A DNA stretch of 64,000 nt. Source: Pseudovirgaria hyperparasitica (lineage: Eukaryota > Ascomycota > Dothideomycetes > Acrospermales > Acrospermaceae). Position numbers and translations under genes: made by a program. This document shows positions 1 through 12,147 of the stretch, piece after piece (the stretch's first letter is position 1; every line of letters begins with the position of its first letter). Location: NCBI RefSeq assembly GCF_010093815.1, contig NW_022985555.1:556186-620185 (forward strand). The letters run 5' to 3'. The notes beneath the pieces are model-generated. The model was not told where the DNA came from. It did not search any database and worked only from the letters and a program-made list of their open reading frames with translations.

Positions 1-876
1 CTTGATCAAACCCAGGTAATGCGCGATGCCCGCGAAGATGACCATGAAATGGAAGATCTGATGGCTCGCGCCCACAAAGTCGAATGTATAGGGGTACAAC
101 CGCTCCGGCACCCTGGCAGCATAAGCCGCAGCTCCGAAGATATTGAAAGAGGCCATGGCCAACATCCACTTTAACGCCATGCGGCGCTCCTGGATCTCAA
201 TCCCATGCAGCATGATTCCATGAGTGACAAAGAACATGGCAGCAAGGCCTAACCCTGTGTACATGCCAGCGCGATAGCTTCGGAAATGCGGCGTGCAGAA
301 GCGTGGGTGCATCGTGGTGATAATACAGCCAGCAGCGAGCGCTGTCGTCAGCGCCCAGTGGAAGTATCGCAGAGTGGGATCGCAGATGAAACCATAGTAG
401 ATGGATGGTAGGCTCGCCGTCCACATCAGCAGCACGATCCCCAAGTAGTCCAGTTGATTGCCAAATGATGCGATCGAGGGACTATGGTTCCAGACTATAT
501 GGCAGCTGGCAGAGCAAGCGAAACATATCGAGACTCCGTGGAAGTAGCCAGTGAACAGCACAAAGTCGATCAGGGACGCATGAGGCGTCTCGAGGTAGAC
601 GCTGTAGTAGAAGTGGAATGGCAATGCGGCGAATAACACACTGCCAGCGATGTGCGAGATTATGTTAATTGTTTCATTGTGCCAGCGGAAAGAACTTTGG
701 AAACAATCCAACGTCGAGTCTGCAGTCGGTCTGTAGCCTGAGAGGAGATACTCGTTTTCCTGTTGCCAGCTTGGGATTTCGTGGAAGTGTAAAAGTCGTT
801 GTTTCGTTTTGAGGGTCGAAAGAGTATCAGGATCGCTCGGCACGCTTTGATATGTGATCTGGGTCTCGGTTTTCAT
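1..876 (-). CDS. PAQR / hemolysin-III family membrane receptor (partial, left edge)
   Basis: The first 292 codons are present and the 3' end lies outside the window. The product matches the progestin/adipoQ receptor (Izh/HlyIII) family: a cytosolic N-terminus of about 70 residues, the HNETINIISHIAGS motif before the first membrane helix, the GNQLDYLGI motif with its conserved Asp, and SHQIFHFMV near the last helices, which supplies family metal-binding histidines. At least six hydrophobic helices can be read. In fungi these seven-pass proteins are linked to zinc and lipid homeostasis and possibly ceramide hydrolysis; that role is family knowledge. The start was chosen because it is followed at once by a continuous frame to the edge and by the usual soluble leader. 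No intron is needed in the visible part. Confidence 0.88.
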   Translation of the reverse strand, partial: MKTETQITYQSVPSDPDTLSTLKTKQRLLHFHEIPSWQQENEYLLSGYRPTADSTLDCFQSSFRWHNETINIISHIAGSVLFAALPFHFYYSVYLETPHASLIDFVLFTGYFHGVSICFACSASCHIVWNHSPSIASFGNQLDYLGIVLLMWTASLPSIYYGFICDPTLRYFHWALTTALAAGCIITTMHPRFCTPHFRSYRAGMYTGLGLAAMFFVTHGIMLHGIEIQERRMALKWMLAMASFNIFGAAAYAARVPERLYPYTFDFVGASHQIFHFMVIFAGIAHYLGLIK

Positions 877-1616
877 GCTTACTCTCCTTGACATGCTTCA
901 GCGGAGGTCTCCCAGCAGGCATTATCAAAGGCCTGTCGGGCGGTTGTTATACGCAGATTTTAGACGCCGAAAGTTGTCAACAAGGCTGCAACGGGAAGTG
1001 GGGGACAAAGACCCGCAGCAGCGCTTGTTTAAGCCGTATGATTGGCTAAATCCATTGATGTATTAGCGTAGCCACTCTTTTGACGACATCCGGTCTATCT
1101 ACATCCTCCTCTGCATTCCATCAGCATATTCTTTCATCAACTTGGAGAGCTTGATGTGTCCGACTCATGAAATCTATAAATACTCGGACCAAATGCTAGC
1201 ATCCGCGTTATCTCGGTGCGATTGTGCCGTGTGCGCGGTTACGTCTCTTCTCATTATCAAATGATAGAACAGCAATGTTGCCTCGCCAGCATATGCTCGA
1301 TGTGTTGATGCAGAGAGCAACTCAAGTCCAAAGCGCTTCGAGCGCTCTCTAAGCGCAAGAAATTCACTGGCCAATACTCACTTGGTTACAGACCTGTACT
1401 GTACTATCCGTACGCGCTTGACGCCTCCAGTGAGACCTGAAACATCCCCTTCCAGCCGTGCCGTTCTAAAAGCCTTCATGGCTGATCGATCATGCAAGTA
1501 GTCTCAAGTACTGTATCCATGGGCGCTTCGACATCCATGTTAAGACCAGGATGTCTGACATTCCCCATCGCACACCCCATGCTTGCTCTATCTATTCCCT
1601 ACCGTGACTCTCACTC
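877..1616. other. Intergenic region between divergent genes
   Basis: This 740-bp spacer separates the start of the PAQR gene on the minus strand from the start of the next gene on the plus strand, so it should hold both promoters. I see no conserved coding frame, RNA gene or repeat in it. Confidence 0.6.
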
Positions 1617-3413
1617 ATGGACTTCAGCGATATAGCGAATGTCACCGTCGGCAACCATACACTCGTTGGATGGGTTGACGGTCCGGACCGGCGTGGGACG
1701 CTGTCAATCTTGATATCATGTCTCACGACACTATTGCTATGCACATGGTCTGCCATGCATCTCAATGTCCCCAAAAGGCATGTGAATGAAGTCTCATACA
1801 TCAAGACCCAAGTGTTCTGGAGTCTGGTGGGGATATTCGGGCCGGAACTTGCAATCTGGTGTGCGTGGAGGCAGTACATGTCGGCAAAGGCATTGCGGGA
1901 TCAGATCAAAGCAGCTCTGCTTAATGTATGTCAGTCACTGTTCAGGACTAAGTATACATTTAGCTAACATTCCCTCAAGTCGGGCAAGCACAGCAGTTAC
2001 CACGAAGAATGGACACTGACGCACGGCTTCTACGCGAGTATGGGAGGGTTTGTCGTCGATCTGGATTCTCACGACATGTCCGACAAACCAAAGTTCCTCA
2101 GAAACTCAACACGGCTCACACTCACTCCCAAAGGCATCCTACTTCTGGCTCGTTGCGGATACCTACCCTCGATAAGACGCGAGGAAATTGAAGATAAAAG
2201 TAAGACTGATGGTCTGGGCAAGTTCCTCGCCTGTGGCCAAGCTCTCTGGATGACGGCACAAGTCATCGCTCGACTAGCCAACAACCTCCCAATCACACTA
2301 CTCGAAGTGACCACCCTAGGTCACGTCCTCTGTGCCCTAATCCTGTACAGCTTCTGGTGGTACAAGCCACGCTGGATCGCGGAACCGACTCGCTTGGACG
2401 GAGACTGGATCCCCATGATATGCGCCTTCATGTGCATGGCCTCGAAGCTAGGCGACGACCTCACGATCGGCGAGAGCGATTTCCAAGAACGCTTCGCAGT
2501 CGACACAGCAGAAATCTCACGTCTGCGATATGTCTTCCAGGAGACGCAGGAGGAGTATCCCGATCAAATCTCTACAAACATCGGCGATGCCCAATCCTAT
2601 GACTTCGCGCCACACCCTCGCCCTCAACGAGCACGCACAGGCAGCAGCGGCAGCTTCGTAACCCGCCCGGGCACAAACTCCCACAGCAAAGAAACAACCA
2701 GCAGCAGCATCGTAATCGACATCACCCCCCTTCCCTCAACAAATCCCACAATCGACCCCGTAACACTGACCAGACACGACCTCGCCAGCCAAGCCATCAC
2801 CACCTATCCCGCAATCCGCAAACTCATGCAATACCCCGTCCCCGCACACGCCCAGAAACACGCCCAGGCCATCCAGCTATACCCCGAGATGCCGCCCAAG
2901 GTCAAGAACGCCATCGCAGGCTGGCAGCCCGCGTCGAGGACGTGGCTGGAATGCCAGACCGAGCATCTCGTCTGCACGACGGCAAGCAATTGGCCGTCGG
3001 AGGGTCTGCTGCGGCCGACTGGCGGGCTGGCGACGGGGGCAGCGCTGTGGTTCTCGAGCATCGCGTTTGCCGCGATCCATATCGCGGCGTGGCACGATGC
3101 GTTTCCGTCGGTGGTCGAGGCGTGGCTGTGGCGGGCGTCGGCGGTGTATCTCTGCTTTTCGGGCTGTTTGTGGTGTTTGATTCATGTGCTTGCGGATGTG
3201 TCGGCGGGGTTGTGGTGGCTTTGGTATGATCTGTTGACGGGTGGCGGACCGAAGTTGTTGAGGAGTTTGCTGTTTGCGGTTTGTAGTGTTTGTGGCGTGG
3301 CGTATGTGTTTGCAAGGTTGTTTCTGATTGTTGATTCTTTCGTGAGTCTGCGCTCGCTGCCAGCGGCTGCGTTTATTGTTCCACAATGGGCGGTGAATGT
3401 CCCGCATGTGTAA
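1617..3413 (+). CDS. Fungal multispanning integral membrane protein, function unknown
   Basis: There are two exons, 1617-1925 and 1980-3413, joined in phase 0 across a 54-bp intron with GTATGT donor, GCTAAC branch point and AAG acceptor. They encode 580 residues. Splicing restores the motif WTLTHGFYASMGGF, which is typical of a broad family of uncharacterised membrane proteins of higher fungi; a downstream YSFWWYKP motif is also typical. Hydrophobic segments lie near residues 27-47, around 210-235, and in three or four more helices in the last 130 residues, with a polar, Ser-rich loop between. No enzyme motif is visible. The gene converges with the hydroxylase gene downstream, leaving only 188 bp between stop codons. 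Confidence 0.82.
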
Positions 3414-3601
3414 TCGAAGCACTTGGATTCGAACGGCGCAGAATATTCCATCAGAAACGTTAATACCATCATTAACCCCTGTAATTCGAGGTAATAATAC
3501 CCATATATCCATCTATACAACTCCAAGCATTTCTTTTCCCCTTCTACTCCACTCCTCAGTCCCGACCCAACACCCCCCCAACACCCCCAAACCAAGCCCC
3601 C

Positions 3602-4716
3602 TCAAAACCACGAAAACCCAATCCGATCCGCAAAATCCACATTCTCCTCCACACACTCGATCCGCTTCCCCGCCGTCCCAAACAACCGATCCCACAACAG
3701 CGTCTGCTTCCCATAATTCTTCGTCTTCCGATACCCCATCCGATGATGAATATCATGGTCCTCAACCGTCAACTCACACCCAAACAGGCCCAGAATCTTC
3801 GTGTGCACGCTCACCGTCGTCGTGTACACGCGCACGCCCGAGTGGCCCATGACCTCCGAAAAGGCCACGTACTGGTGGCACATCCACCAGTCGTAGAAGT
3901 TCATGGGCAGGCCGAGCAGCCTCATGGTGGCGTAGGTGAGCAGGGGGATGCCGATGATGTCGAAGATTTCTTGCTCCGTGTCGGCGTAGATGGTGAGGAG
4001 TGGGTTGGGGTGCTTGGTGAGGTGGTGGGTGCGGTGGTATTTCCAGAGGAAGGAGACGTCGTGCATTGCGCGGTGGTACCAGTAGAACCAGAAGTCGAGG
4101 ATGACCTGTGCGAGATCTGTTAGGGCTGGCCATGCTTCTCTCTGTATTCCCTGTATGGAATTATGGTACTTACCCCGTAGAGTCCGATCTCAATCGGGGT
4201 CCACCATGTCATGTCGGTCGGCACCTGGCTGGAGCGCCATCCTAGGAACGTACACATCACGGGCCTGAGGAACGCGACAGAGAGCAACGACTGCACCACG
4301 CCACGCACGCTATGATCCGGTACCTCGTCCCTCCTGTGAACCTCGCCATCAAGATGACCATAGGCATTGCCCATCCTCCGCAACGCATTAATCTGATGAA
4401 TCGCATTCACCGTAAACGCCGTACTATACAGCGCAACCGCGGCAGCAGGATGGATATTATGCCCCGTGTAATTGACGTACAGCTGGTGGACAACGAGCGG
4501 CCATAGAGCGTGGAGGATGATCCAGATATGGCTCGAGGTTTGGGTGACATAGGGCATCTTGTCCGTCTTCTTGTGCACGGGGGGCTCGGTACCGACATCG
4601 GTAGGGTGGACGTGTATGATGTCGAGGAACCACATCCAGAAGTTCCATTCGGACTTGTCCTTTGTGCGCCATGTCGACTTCATGGAGTCTTTGGCGTTGC
4701 GTTGAGCGACGACCAT
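3602..4716 (-). CDS. Fatty acid hydroxylase superfamily (sterol desaturase-like) membrane enzyme
   Basis: Exons 4716-4174 and 4105-3602 join in phase 0 across a 68-bp intron (GTAAGT donor, CAG acceptor) to give 348 residues. The histidine clusters of a di-iron membrane oxygenase can be read: HRAMHD with HRTHH on either side of a hydrophobic turn, and EDHDIHH near the end, followed by the family's NYGKQTLLWDRLFGT. Two or more hydrophobic segments precede the clusters. The superfamily includes C-4 and C-5 sterol oxidases and alkylglycerol-type hydroxylases; the exact substrate cannot be told from sequence. It should sit in the ER membrane. Confidence 0.87.
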
Positions 4717-5662
4717 GTTGACGGTTGATACAGGGAAAAATTAACCAAGACCTCCGTCTGTCACCAATCCCGATCTCGAAGGGGTCACATCTTATCATAT
4801 ATCAATCATATTTGACGTCCCCCGACACCACCACCCACGTGTGGTCCCACTTCCAAGTGTCAAACATGTCAGCTCTTGTAGGCTCGGAGCATGTGAAGGT
4901 GGAAATTGTTGGGACCACAAATGTGGAGCTGACCTTTTCTTCTAAGCTTGCGAGACTTGACATATAACGGCGATGAAGTGTTTCACAAATTTTGGTGAGA
5001 GGTTCTGTGCCGAGGTGCATCATATCCGGTCCACACTTGATGAGCACCGACCCAAATGCAAGCCGAGCTATTTTTAAGGTCCCGTTTCTCAGACGCCAAA
5101 GACGATGAAATGGTGCAATGTGGCCCGTGATCAGAGCTTAGTCCCGGACATGTGAAAGCGCGGCCTGGCTGTAGCGACATTGTTACCGTGATGATAGGTA
5201 GATGCTTAATTAACCGAAGATTGGTATTACAATACCAGGCAGTCCGAGGCAAGAACACGGGATGAAGGAGTAAACGCAGGTAAGCAATCGATCATCGCTT
5301 CATATTAGGCTCCATGCACTATCGACCGGGTAAATGCATTTGTATACAACATGGCTGTCACCCGCTCCAACCTGACCTCATAGTACAATGTATATGCAAG
5401 AAGACTGGACTCGTCGATGATAAAGCGCGCCGAGCGACATTCAAATCGCTCATCATCATCGTCCTCAATAACATCGAACATCATTAGAAGAGGAGGGGAG
5501 CTAAATCTCATCAGCAGACGCAGCAGCTATGCACGCTTGTGCTGCTTCAAATATCCAGCAAAACCATATGATATGGCAAGGAAAGAGAAATAGAAGCCCA
5601 AACGCTTAGATGACCAGTGACATAGGGAAGGTTTGGTTGTTGGGTATCATTACGTTCTCGGT
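4717..5662. other. Intergenic: hydroxylase promoter and 3' flank of the Rho GEF gene
   Basis: This is about 950 bp with no supported gene; short frames here overlap on both strands and lack conserved sequence. A CACGTG E-box lies at 4836-4841. It runs directly into GTGGTCCCA (4841-4849), which recurs as its reverse complement at 4910-4918. That forms an imperfect inverted repeat upstream of the hydroxylase start. Confidence 0.5.
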
Positions 5663-8600
5663 TTATCGCGAGCTGTCAATCGAACCTTGTTGACGCGCAG
5701 GCGGACTTTGTGGCCGGCTCCAGAAATCCATGCTAACGATTACGTCTTCTCCGACCTCGTCTTCATGGGCGTAGAGAATCTACACTAAGTTAGCCAGTGA
5801 CTTCCAAGAGGATCGTCAAATGTGACACCACAGACCTCTCTGGTGGAATAATGCAGCATCCTAATGTTCTTCGCCGTCACTATGTGCACCAGCGCACCAC
5901 TCTCCAAATGCCGTATCTCAATAAAACTAGGCTCGAAAGCCAGGATGTAGGAACCGAAAATGGCAAAGGCTTGCGGATTGCCCTCCCATACGATCTGCCA
6001 ATCTGGTCGAGTGCGCCAGCCATTGCGATTCACGAAGAATGAGTAGTCCATGTAGGACAACAAGAATTCACTCTGTAGCCTTTCAATGTGGATCGGTTTC
6101 ATGTTCTCTCGTTGAGAAACAAAGTCAAGCGATGTGTCTGCTTGATCCAGTAGAGACTGGGTCTCCAATGTTTCAAGACTGACGACTTCAAAGCCACGAG
6201 CGCAGCCAATACACAGCTTTGATCGCAAGAAGTGAATGGAACTGGCTTCCGAGGGGATGTAAAGCTCCTTGTACGGCTTAAGAACATCTTGACCACCCGT
6301 TAGCATCTTGGCAAACCCAGACTTCTTTTGCTTCTTTATCATGTTCTCCATTGGTTCGTAGACCTTGACTGTCGTCGAAAGAGCTGAGGTTCTGACACAG
6401 CATACGAGCTGTGCGCCGTTGCATACACCAATCTTAAAGAGGTTGGCATGGCAAATCTTTCGTGCGCGCTTATTCAATGCATCGTCGGATTCGAGCGCGT
6501 CCGTGGAATACGAATACAAGGTCTTGTCACTCAATACCAGAAGAATCGAGTAGTTCTCCAGGACGTCTATCTGCGTGACAGATTTGCAGTCCAAGACACG
6601 TCGCGGCTTGAATGATGCATCTTTGGGCTTGCGGTCTGAAACGTAAATGCCGAAATCGGTCCCGTACACCAGTTTTCGGCCGCCATCTAATTGAGGTAAG
6701 TATATATCAAACATGTTGTCGGTGACTCTCCTACCTATAGGCACACAGCAGTTCACTCTGTTCGTCGAGTTGAAGAAGCCTTCATTCAGTTTCAAGTGCA
6801 CATAAATGTTGCTTCGTTCCCTGACATTACGTTGTTGTGCTTCGATATGTTCCATCCACTTTTGCTGCTGGATCTGACTGCTGCAGTACAGTGTGATGTC
6901 ATATCCGCCTTTGCCAAGATGTTTGAAAGTGATTGGGAAACCTTGCTGCTTTGCATCTGGTCTCTGGCCTGTCATAGTATTGGTACGAGTACCTGGGATG
7001 AGACTAGAAGATGGGCGTTTCGCAATGCCTATTTTGGGAAGGAACTCCTCCATTTGACCAATGACCAAAAGCTCGAGAGGGATCGGTTTGCGGTGTACGC
7101 GTTGTTCTTCTCTCTTATTGACGGTTTTGACCTTGACAAGAAGGACGGCGTGGTCGAAGAGGTAGGCCGCAATGTCTCCTTGGGCGTCTGTCGGACTGCG
7201 CTTCAGTTGGGCCTTGAATACAATTCGACGATTCTCCTCTGTGAGCTTGAGATCTACGAATTCGCCGTTGCGCCACTTGAGATCTCGGCTGAGCTGCATC
7301 AAGTTGAAGTGATTTTCTGCCTTCCCTGATTCGGTGTTGACCTTGGACAGGAAATCCCTGATCATGGCTATGGCCTTTGGAATATCTTGCTTGTCTGGAT
7401 TGTCATCTGCAGTGTATTTCGCGACGTTCTCCAGTAGTAGCGGGTATCTTGCCAACCTCGTTGTGGGCTTAGTGAGGTAGCCATTGAGTTCTAGTTTGCG
7501 TGATTCCTTCATTCGTTCGACTTCATCCACAAATTTGGAGAAGTGAACATTTGTCCGTTTTTCGTGCTCAAATTCGTACTTTCCAAAAAGTTGGTTTGCA
7601 CCATACTTGATGAAAGGACTGAAGTGAGGAACATAGTCCAGGAAAATGTCACCTACATTTCGAACGACAGGGCTCTGTTGCTGACGGCGTGTCAGAGATT
7701 CCGCCATGCGCGAGTTGACCATGTAGACTTCCTGACAGTTCGAGAAGACAGTTCGCACAAACTTCTCTCTGCGATGCTCTGGTACAGGAGACGTGGCTGG
7801 ATTTCGAAGAGGTTTCATCCAGAAGTCCCTAAGGTATTCCAAATCCTTGACAAAGTCACGTTCGGTGTACATAATCTCGGAAATGACTTCTTGGCGTTTC
7901 TTTTCCTTGTCGTCGATGCTGTCTGCAACCTCCTTCGATACAGTATTGATCCAAAGTTTTTGCTCATCATTTGCATCTTCGTGTAGACTGGCACTGGAAT
8001 CCTCTTTCCTCAATCCTGGCAACGGTTTCATGTTCAAACGAGCCTGCTGCTCGAGTCGTCTTGGGCATGCGATCGAGTAACAGAGCTGATCACGAGTACA
8101 TGTCGGCGAATAGCACTCAGTGAGCAAAGTGAACACTCCATTGACGTCTGTGTCGTCCTCGATGACGGTTTCGCGAAACTCGTAGATCTCGTTACTGGAA
8201 TCTCGTAGCCTGTGTGCATAAGTGACATCGTGAAAGAACTTTTGCGCATCGAGCGATCGGCCTAGCAGTAAGGCAAGATTTCGGTCGGTAGTCTTGATAA
8301 TGTAAGATATCAAGTCAACAGCCTCGGCGCCAGTGAAACCATTTTTGTAGACAAGACCGTCCTTCTCCTGGTCGTTCACCCCAATGCGATCGCGAAAAGT
8401 CTGGGCGACTCTAGATAATAGCGCGGGGTATACTAGAGGTGACCGTCTTTGGGACACCATCAATGCCTGTGAGTTTGTCTTTGAGCCCGATGGTCGAGAT
8501 GTCATGGTGTCAGTTCTGTCTCCTATAGTCGAGGCCATCGACATGGTACGCGAAGGCGGTATGCTACTTTGGCTGGGAGACCGGACCTTGACAGTTGAAG

Positions 8601-9483
8601 TCGAAGATGCACTCCACGTGCTTGATTGGTCCTGCTGCTCCACTGGGTAGTCGTCCGTATTGCTGGATTCCCGTCTTCTGGTCGGTATGATGCGTCCACT
8701 GTTCGTCTGCTGCACGGCATTGTTTGCCTCCCGGCCGTACGAACTCATGGACATGGTCCGTTCATCCTCTGGACGCTGTGGTATGACTCGACCATACTGC
8801 GTTGTGCTCGCCGTGTGGTTCATGTATGGGGCTTGACGGAAGGCATTTGCAGGTGCCATTGGGCCTTGATACGGGGGGCGCTGGCCGGTCGCCAAGGATT
8901 GTGTCCTGAACCCATCATTGCTCATTGCTGGAGCTGGAGGGCCGCCAGGATACCTGTTGGGCATTGGCTTAGTGCTGGAAGTTAGTGAAGGGGCACGTTC
9001 ATCTAGGCGCTGTGGTTGACCATATGGTCGGCGATCTGTCCGAATAGGCTGTGGGTATTGCTGTTGCGCAGGTGGTGCTCGTTGTTGCATCGAATGTGCT
9101 TGAATCATGTGTGGGCGTTGCGATGGATGATTGAACGTATTTGTCTGCGCACGACTGAAATTTGGAGCTGCATGATGCTGCTGGTGGTTACTCTGCTGTT
9201 GTGGTGGATACCCGTTCGACATCGGGGGCATGGGCTGTCGGGCGGGGGGTGCTCGTGGCATCATATCTGCGGTCATAGTTCGCGACCTTCCATCTTGCGA
9301 CATCTGTGGTCCACCCATAGTCTGAGCCCTTCCTGGTGGAGGTGCTCCGAATATGTTTGCGTACGCGGCATCTCGTTGGTGATTCGAGGTGTGGCCATGG
9401 TTTGGCGGTCGGCCGTAGTCTCTCCCTTGCTGAGAGCTAAAGTCTGCCATAGAAGTCCGTCCGTCTGCCGACAGGATGTTCAA
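5663..9483 (-). CDS. ROM2: Rho1 guanine nucleotide exchange factor (Rom1/Rom2-like), DEP-DH-PH-CNH
   Basis: This activates the GTPase Rho1 at the cell surface in the cell wall integrity pathway. Order of parts in the 1254-residue product: a Pro/Gln-rich disordered N-terminus (1-340), a DEP domain (about 350-440), a DH/RhoGEF domain (about 530-730, opening with IMYTERDFVKDLEYL), a PH domain (about 735-885) and a citron homology domain (about 905-1210). Exon 1 ends at 5836; a 56-bp intron (5780-5835) has the weak donor GTCTGT but a good GCTAAC branch point and TAG acceptor. Without it the frame stops early; with it the C-terminus becomes ILYAHEDEVGEDVIVSMDFW, the conserved end of fungal Rom2 proteins. 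A second in-frame Met at codon 12 (9450) could be the real start. Confidence 0.92.
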
Positions 9484-10165
9484 AAACCAAACATTCGTGA
9501 GTATGGGATGTTGATATCCTAGGAGTTACCCAACACTTCTCGTTGTGGTTGTGCGTGAACTTCGGCTCGGTCGATCGGGCTTAAGGAGGTGCTCTTCGTC
9601 CTTGGAAACCTCGAGCGCTACAGCTCCGGTTTTGAGTGGTGTGATTCTCGTGTGTCTTTTCCAGGGATGAGCGAGGCCTGGATGCGAATCTTGACGTCTG
9701 CCCGCTCGAAGATAGTGGCTAGGTCGGGAGAGTCCACCACTGATGTCAGGCAAGATGTCCGTGGAGTTGTTGAGGACGGGAGAGGGCGGGAGAAGGTAGA
9801 GAATACGAAGGCCTCGGGAAGTCACTCTGCTCAAGGCCAAAGTAACAAGAACGAAAGGGCTCAATCCCGGGCAAATGAAGTGCAGGAGTTGGATGTGGAT
9901 CTCTGGCGTGGAGAAGTGAGAGAGTTGCGGATTCTCAGTTCTCATCGGAGCTTCCTTGGCGCGCTACCCACTAGCGCCTTTTGCTGCAGTCGGCACTCAC
10001 TGGGGGATTGCGAGATGCACAGGTCATGAAGTGCGTCTCTACAATTTACAACCTCACACTGCCCTTCACCACTACGAACAATCGTCTTCATCATCTACGA
10101 CTCGTCACCGCCTCTCACTATATATTTGATCTTATCTGCTGCTTAGAGCAGTTCTGAACTGCAAG
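9484..10165. other. Intergenic: divergent promoters of the Rho GEF and V-ATPase c genes
   Basis: This 680-bp spacer separates two divergent genes. Overlapping short frames on both strands show no conserved sequence. Pyrimidine-rich sequence at about 10060-10130 just upstream of the V-ATPase start fits a fungal transcription start zone. Confidence 0.55.
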
Positions 10166-10974
10166 ATGGAGTCAGAGCTGACCCCCAAGTTCGCGCCCTT
10201 CATTGGCATGGTTAGTCCATTCCGAGCAACGCATCCTCCAGTATATCGCTAACATTGTGTAGGCTGGCATTGCAGGAGCTGTAAGTCGATTCACTACACG
10301 TAGCACAGGAGTCTACCGATACTGAGCCTTCTGCGTACAGATGATCTTCGGCTGTATGTACAAGCAATAGAACGACATACCTGGGTGCTTTTCTAACGAA
10401 CGACAACAACACAGGCGCAGGAGCTGCATTTGGCACAGCAAAGTCGGGTATTGGCATTGCTGGTGTTGGAACCTTCCGGTCGGACCTCATCATGAAGGTG
10501 TGCAATATCTACCCTACCTGCATCCCAAGCTCATGAAAGCAGTCCTTGATCCCCGTCGTCATGTCCGGTATCATCGCCGTATATGCCCTTGTCATCGCAG
10601 TCCTTATTGCATCCGATGTAATGGCTCCTCCCGCAAAATACTCATTGTTTAGTGCATTCATGCATCTTGCTGCAGGACTGTCGGTGGGCCTAAGTGGACT
10701 GGCTGCAGGATACTCGATAGGGATTGTAGGCGACATGGTAGGTTGCGCACAACACATGGACGGGGGCTCAGCTGATCCAGACCAGGGAGTGCGATCGTAC
10801 ATGCAGCAGTCAAGAATCTTTGTTGGCATGGTACTGATACTTATTTTTGGCGAAGTTTTGGGTCTCTACGGGTATGGTCCCACAGCAGTCCTACCACTAT
10901 CTCTAGTCGTACTGTGCTAACATTGTTACAGGTTGATCGTTGGACTTATCCTGAACACGCGCGCCAGAGGTTGA
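10166..10974 (+). CDS. VMA3: V-ATPase proteolipid subunit c
   Basis: This subunit forms the rotor ring of the vacuolar H+-ATPase Vo sector. Seven exons: 10166-10210, 10263-10280, 10341-10353, 10415-10497, 10543-10737, 10786-10871 and 10932-10974, giving 160 residues, the family's usual length. Each junction was fixed by family sequence: FAPFIGM, then MAGIAGAMIFGC, then [15 protein letters not shown], then KSLIPVVM, then GIVGD, then [10 protein letters not shown], then [15 protein letters not shown]. All introns are GT-AG and 45-61 bp long. The proton-carrying glutamate of helix 4 is Glu141 ([10 protein letters not shown]). Exons 2 and 3 are only 18 and 13 bp. The 48-bp intron at 10738-10785 is a multiple of three with no stop, so an unspliced form would read through with 16 extra residues. 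Confidence 0.96.
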
Positions 10975-12147
10975 GAAGTGTACGCTGGCGCGGGCATCAT
11001 CATTGCGAAGAGGACACAATAGCAATACTTGTACAATACATAAGAAGACTATTTGGTGTAATGTGCTGGGACAGCGCTCGATCTGCGTGGGATCCGTGGC
11101 GCTTCTGAGTTGACAGGCCGCATGATCGATATCGACGTTGAACAAAGCGGAAGACGTGTGTTCATATGTCAGATCAAGCCTGCCTCGACCATGTATGTTG
11201 TTAATGCCGGTACGTACGGACTTGGGAGTAGAGTACGTCTACGTGTATAGTTGCTTGCTTCAGCGTGTCTCATATATGTTATGCTTGAGTGTATGATACA
11301 GACAAGGCCTGGTACGTCTCGTCGGAGAATAGTGCACGGATCATACTCTCGCGATGCACAGTGAAATCGGGAACAGCATAATATCCTTTTTGACAGCCTC
11401 CTGGACCTGGACTTCTAGCATCAAAGCTGACATCTACTCCTACATCGAGATGCACCCGACATGCCAGCACGACAGAGTCACATGTTGCGAAAGTGGACTG
11501 ACGAACAGATACAACCCATGCCTTGCATATCGCATTCCAATGAGCACTCTCTTCTAGACGCCGACCTTGAACGACCGAGCCGCTAATCAATTAGATGAAA
11601 GAGGCTGGGAGTGGTGGTATTGTCACCAGCCTCATCAGCAGCGTATCGGCTGTAGAGACCAATGGGATGAAGACCAAATGAAGTCTGCAGCAGACAGTTT
11701 CACATCTTTGGCCCAATCTACCTCCTACTAACTGACATTGACACTGACACTGACACTGACACTTGACATTCACACTGAACACTGGCCGTAGGGGGACAAA
11801 TGGAATGGATTATCTCCACTTAGGTAATGCAGGCACGGCGCCACCGGCTTCGTCATAGGCAAAGAGTAGTTTAGGTCGTAGTTCCCGAGCTGGCATTTCC
11901 CTCCCGTTTTTGGACTTCAGCCCCTCCAATCGATGAACCCCGAGCTGTTCCAATTTAGATGACTGCTCACTCTCTTCACTACCCTCACGCTTCTTCGCGA
12001 CCGGGTCCGGTCTGAAAATAAACGGCCCAATCTCGCGTCCAAGTCCAAGAGAAAGCTGCTCCATCTACTCTTTTCCGTCTCGGAGAATGATCCAGACACC
12101 AGCGCGCGCATCGTCTTTCGCATGAAAGACGAGCTACCACCACCACC
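10975..12147. other. Intergenic region with a (TGACAC)n microsatellite
   Basis: This is 1.17 kb between two plus-strand genes. A short tandem repeat of TGACAC-type hexamers lies at about 11733-11775. The part from 11800 on is the likely promoter and leader of the kinase gene. Short frames on the minus strand have no recognisable features. Confidence 0.55.

Noticed and set aside
2877-3512. 211-codon minus-strand frame
   Set aside because: Antisense of the C-terminal membrane segments of the spliced membrane protein gene.
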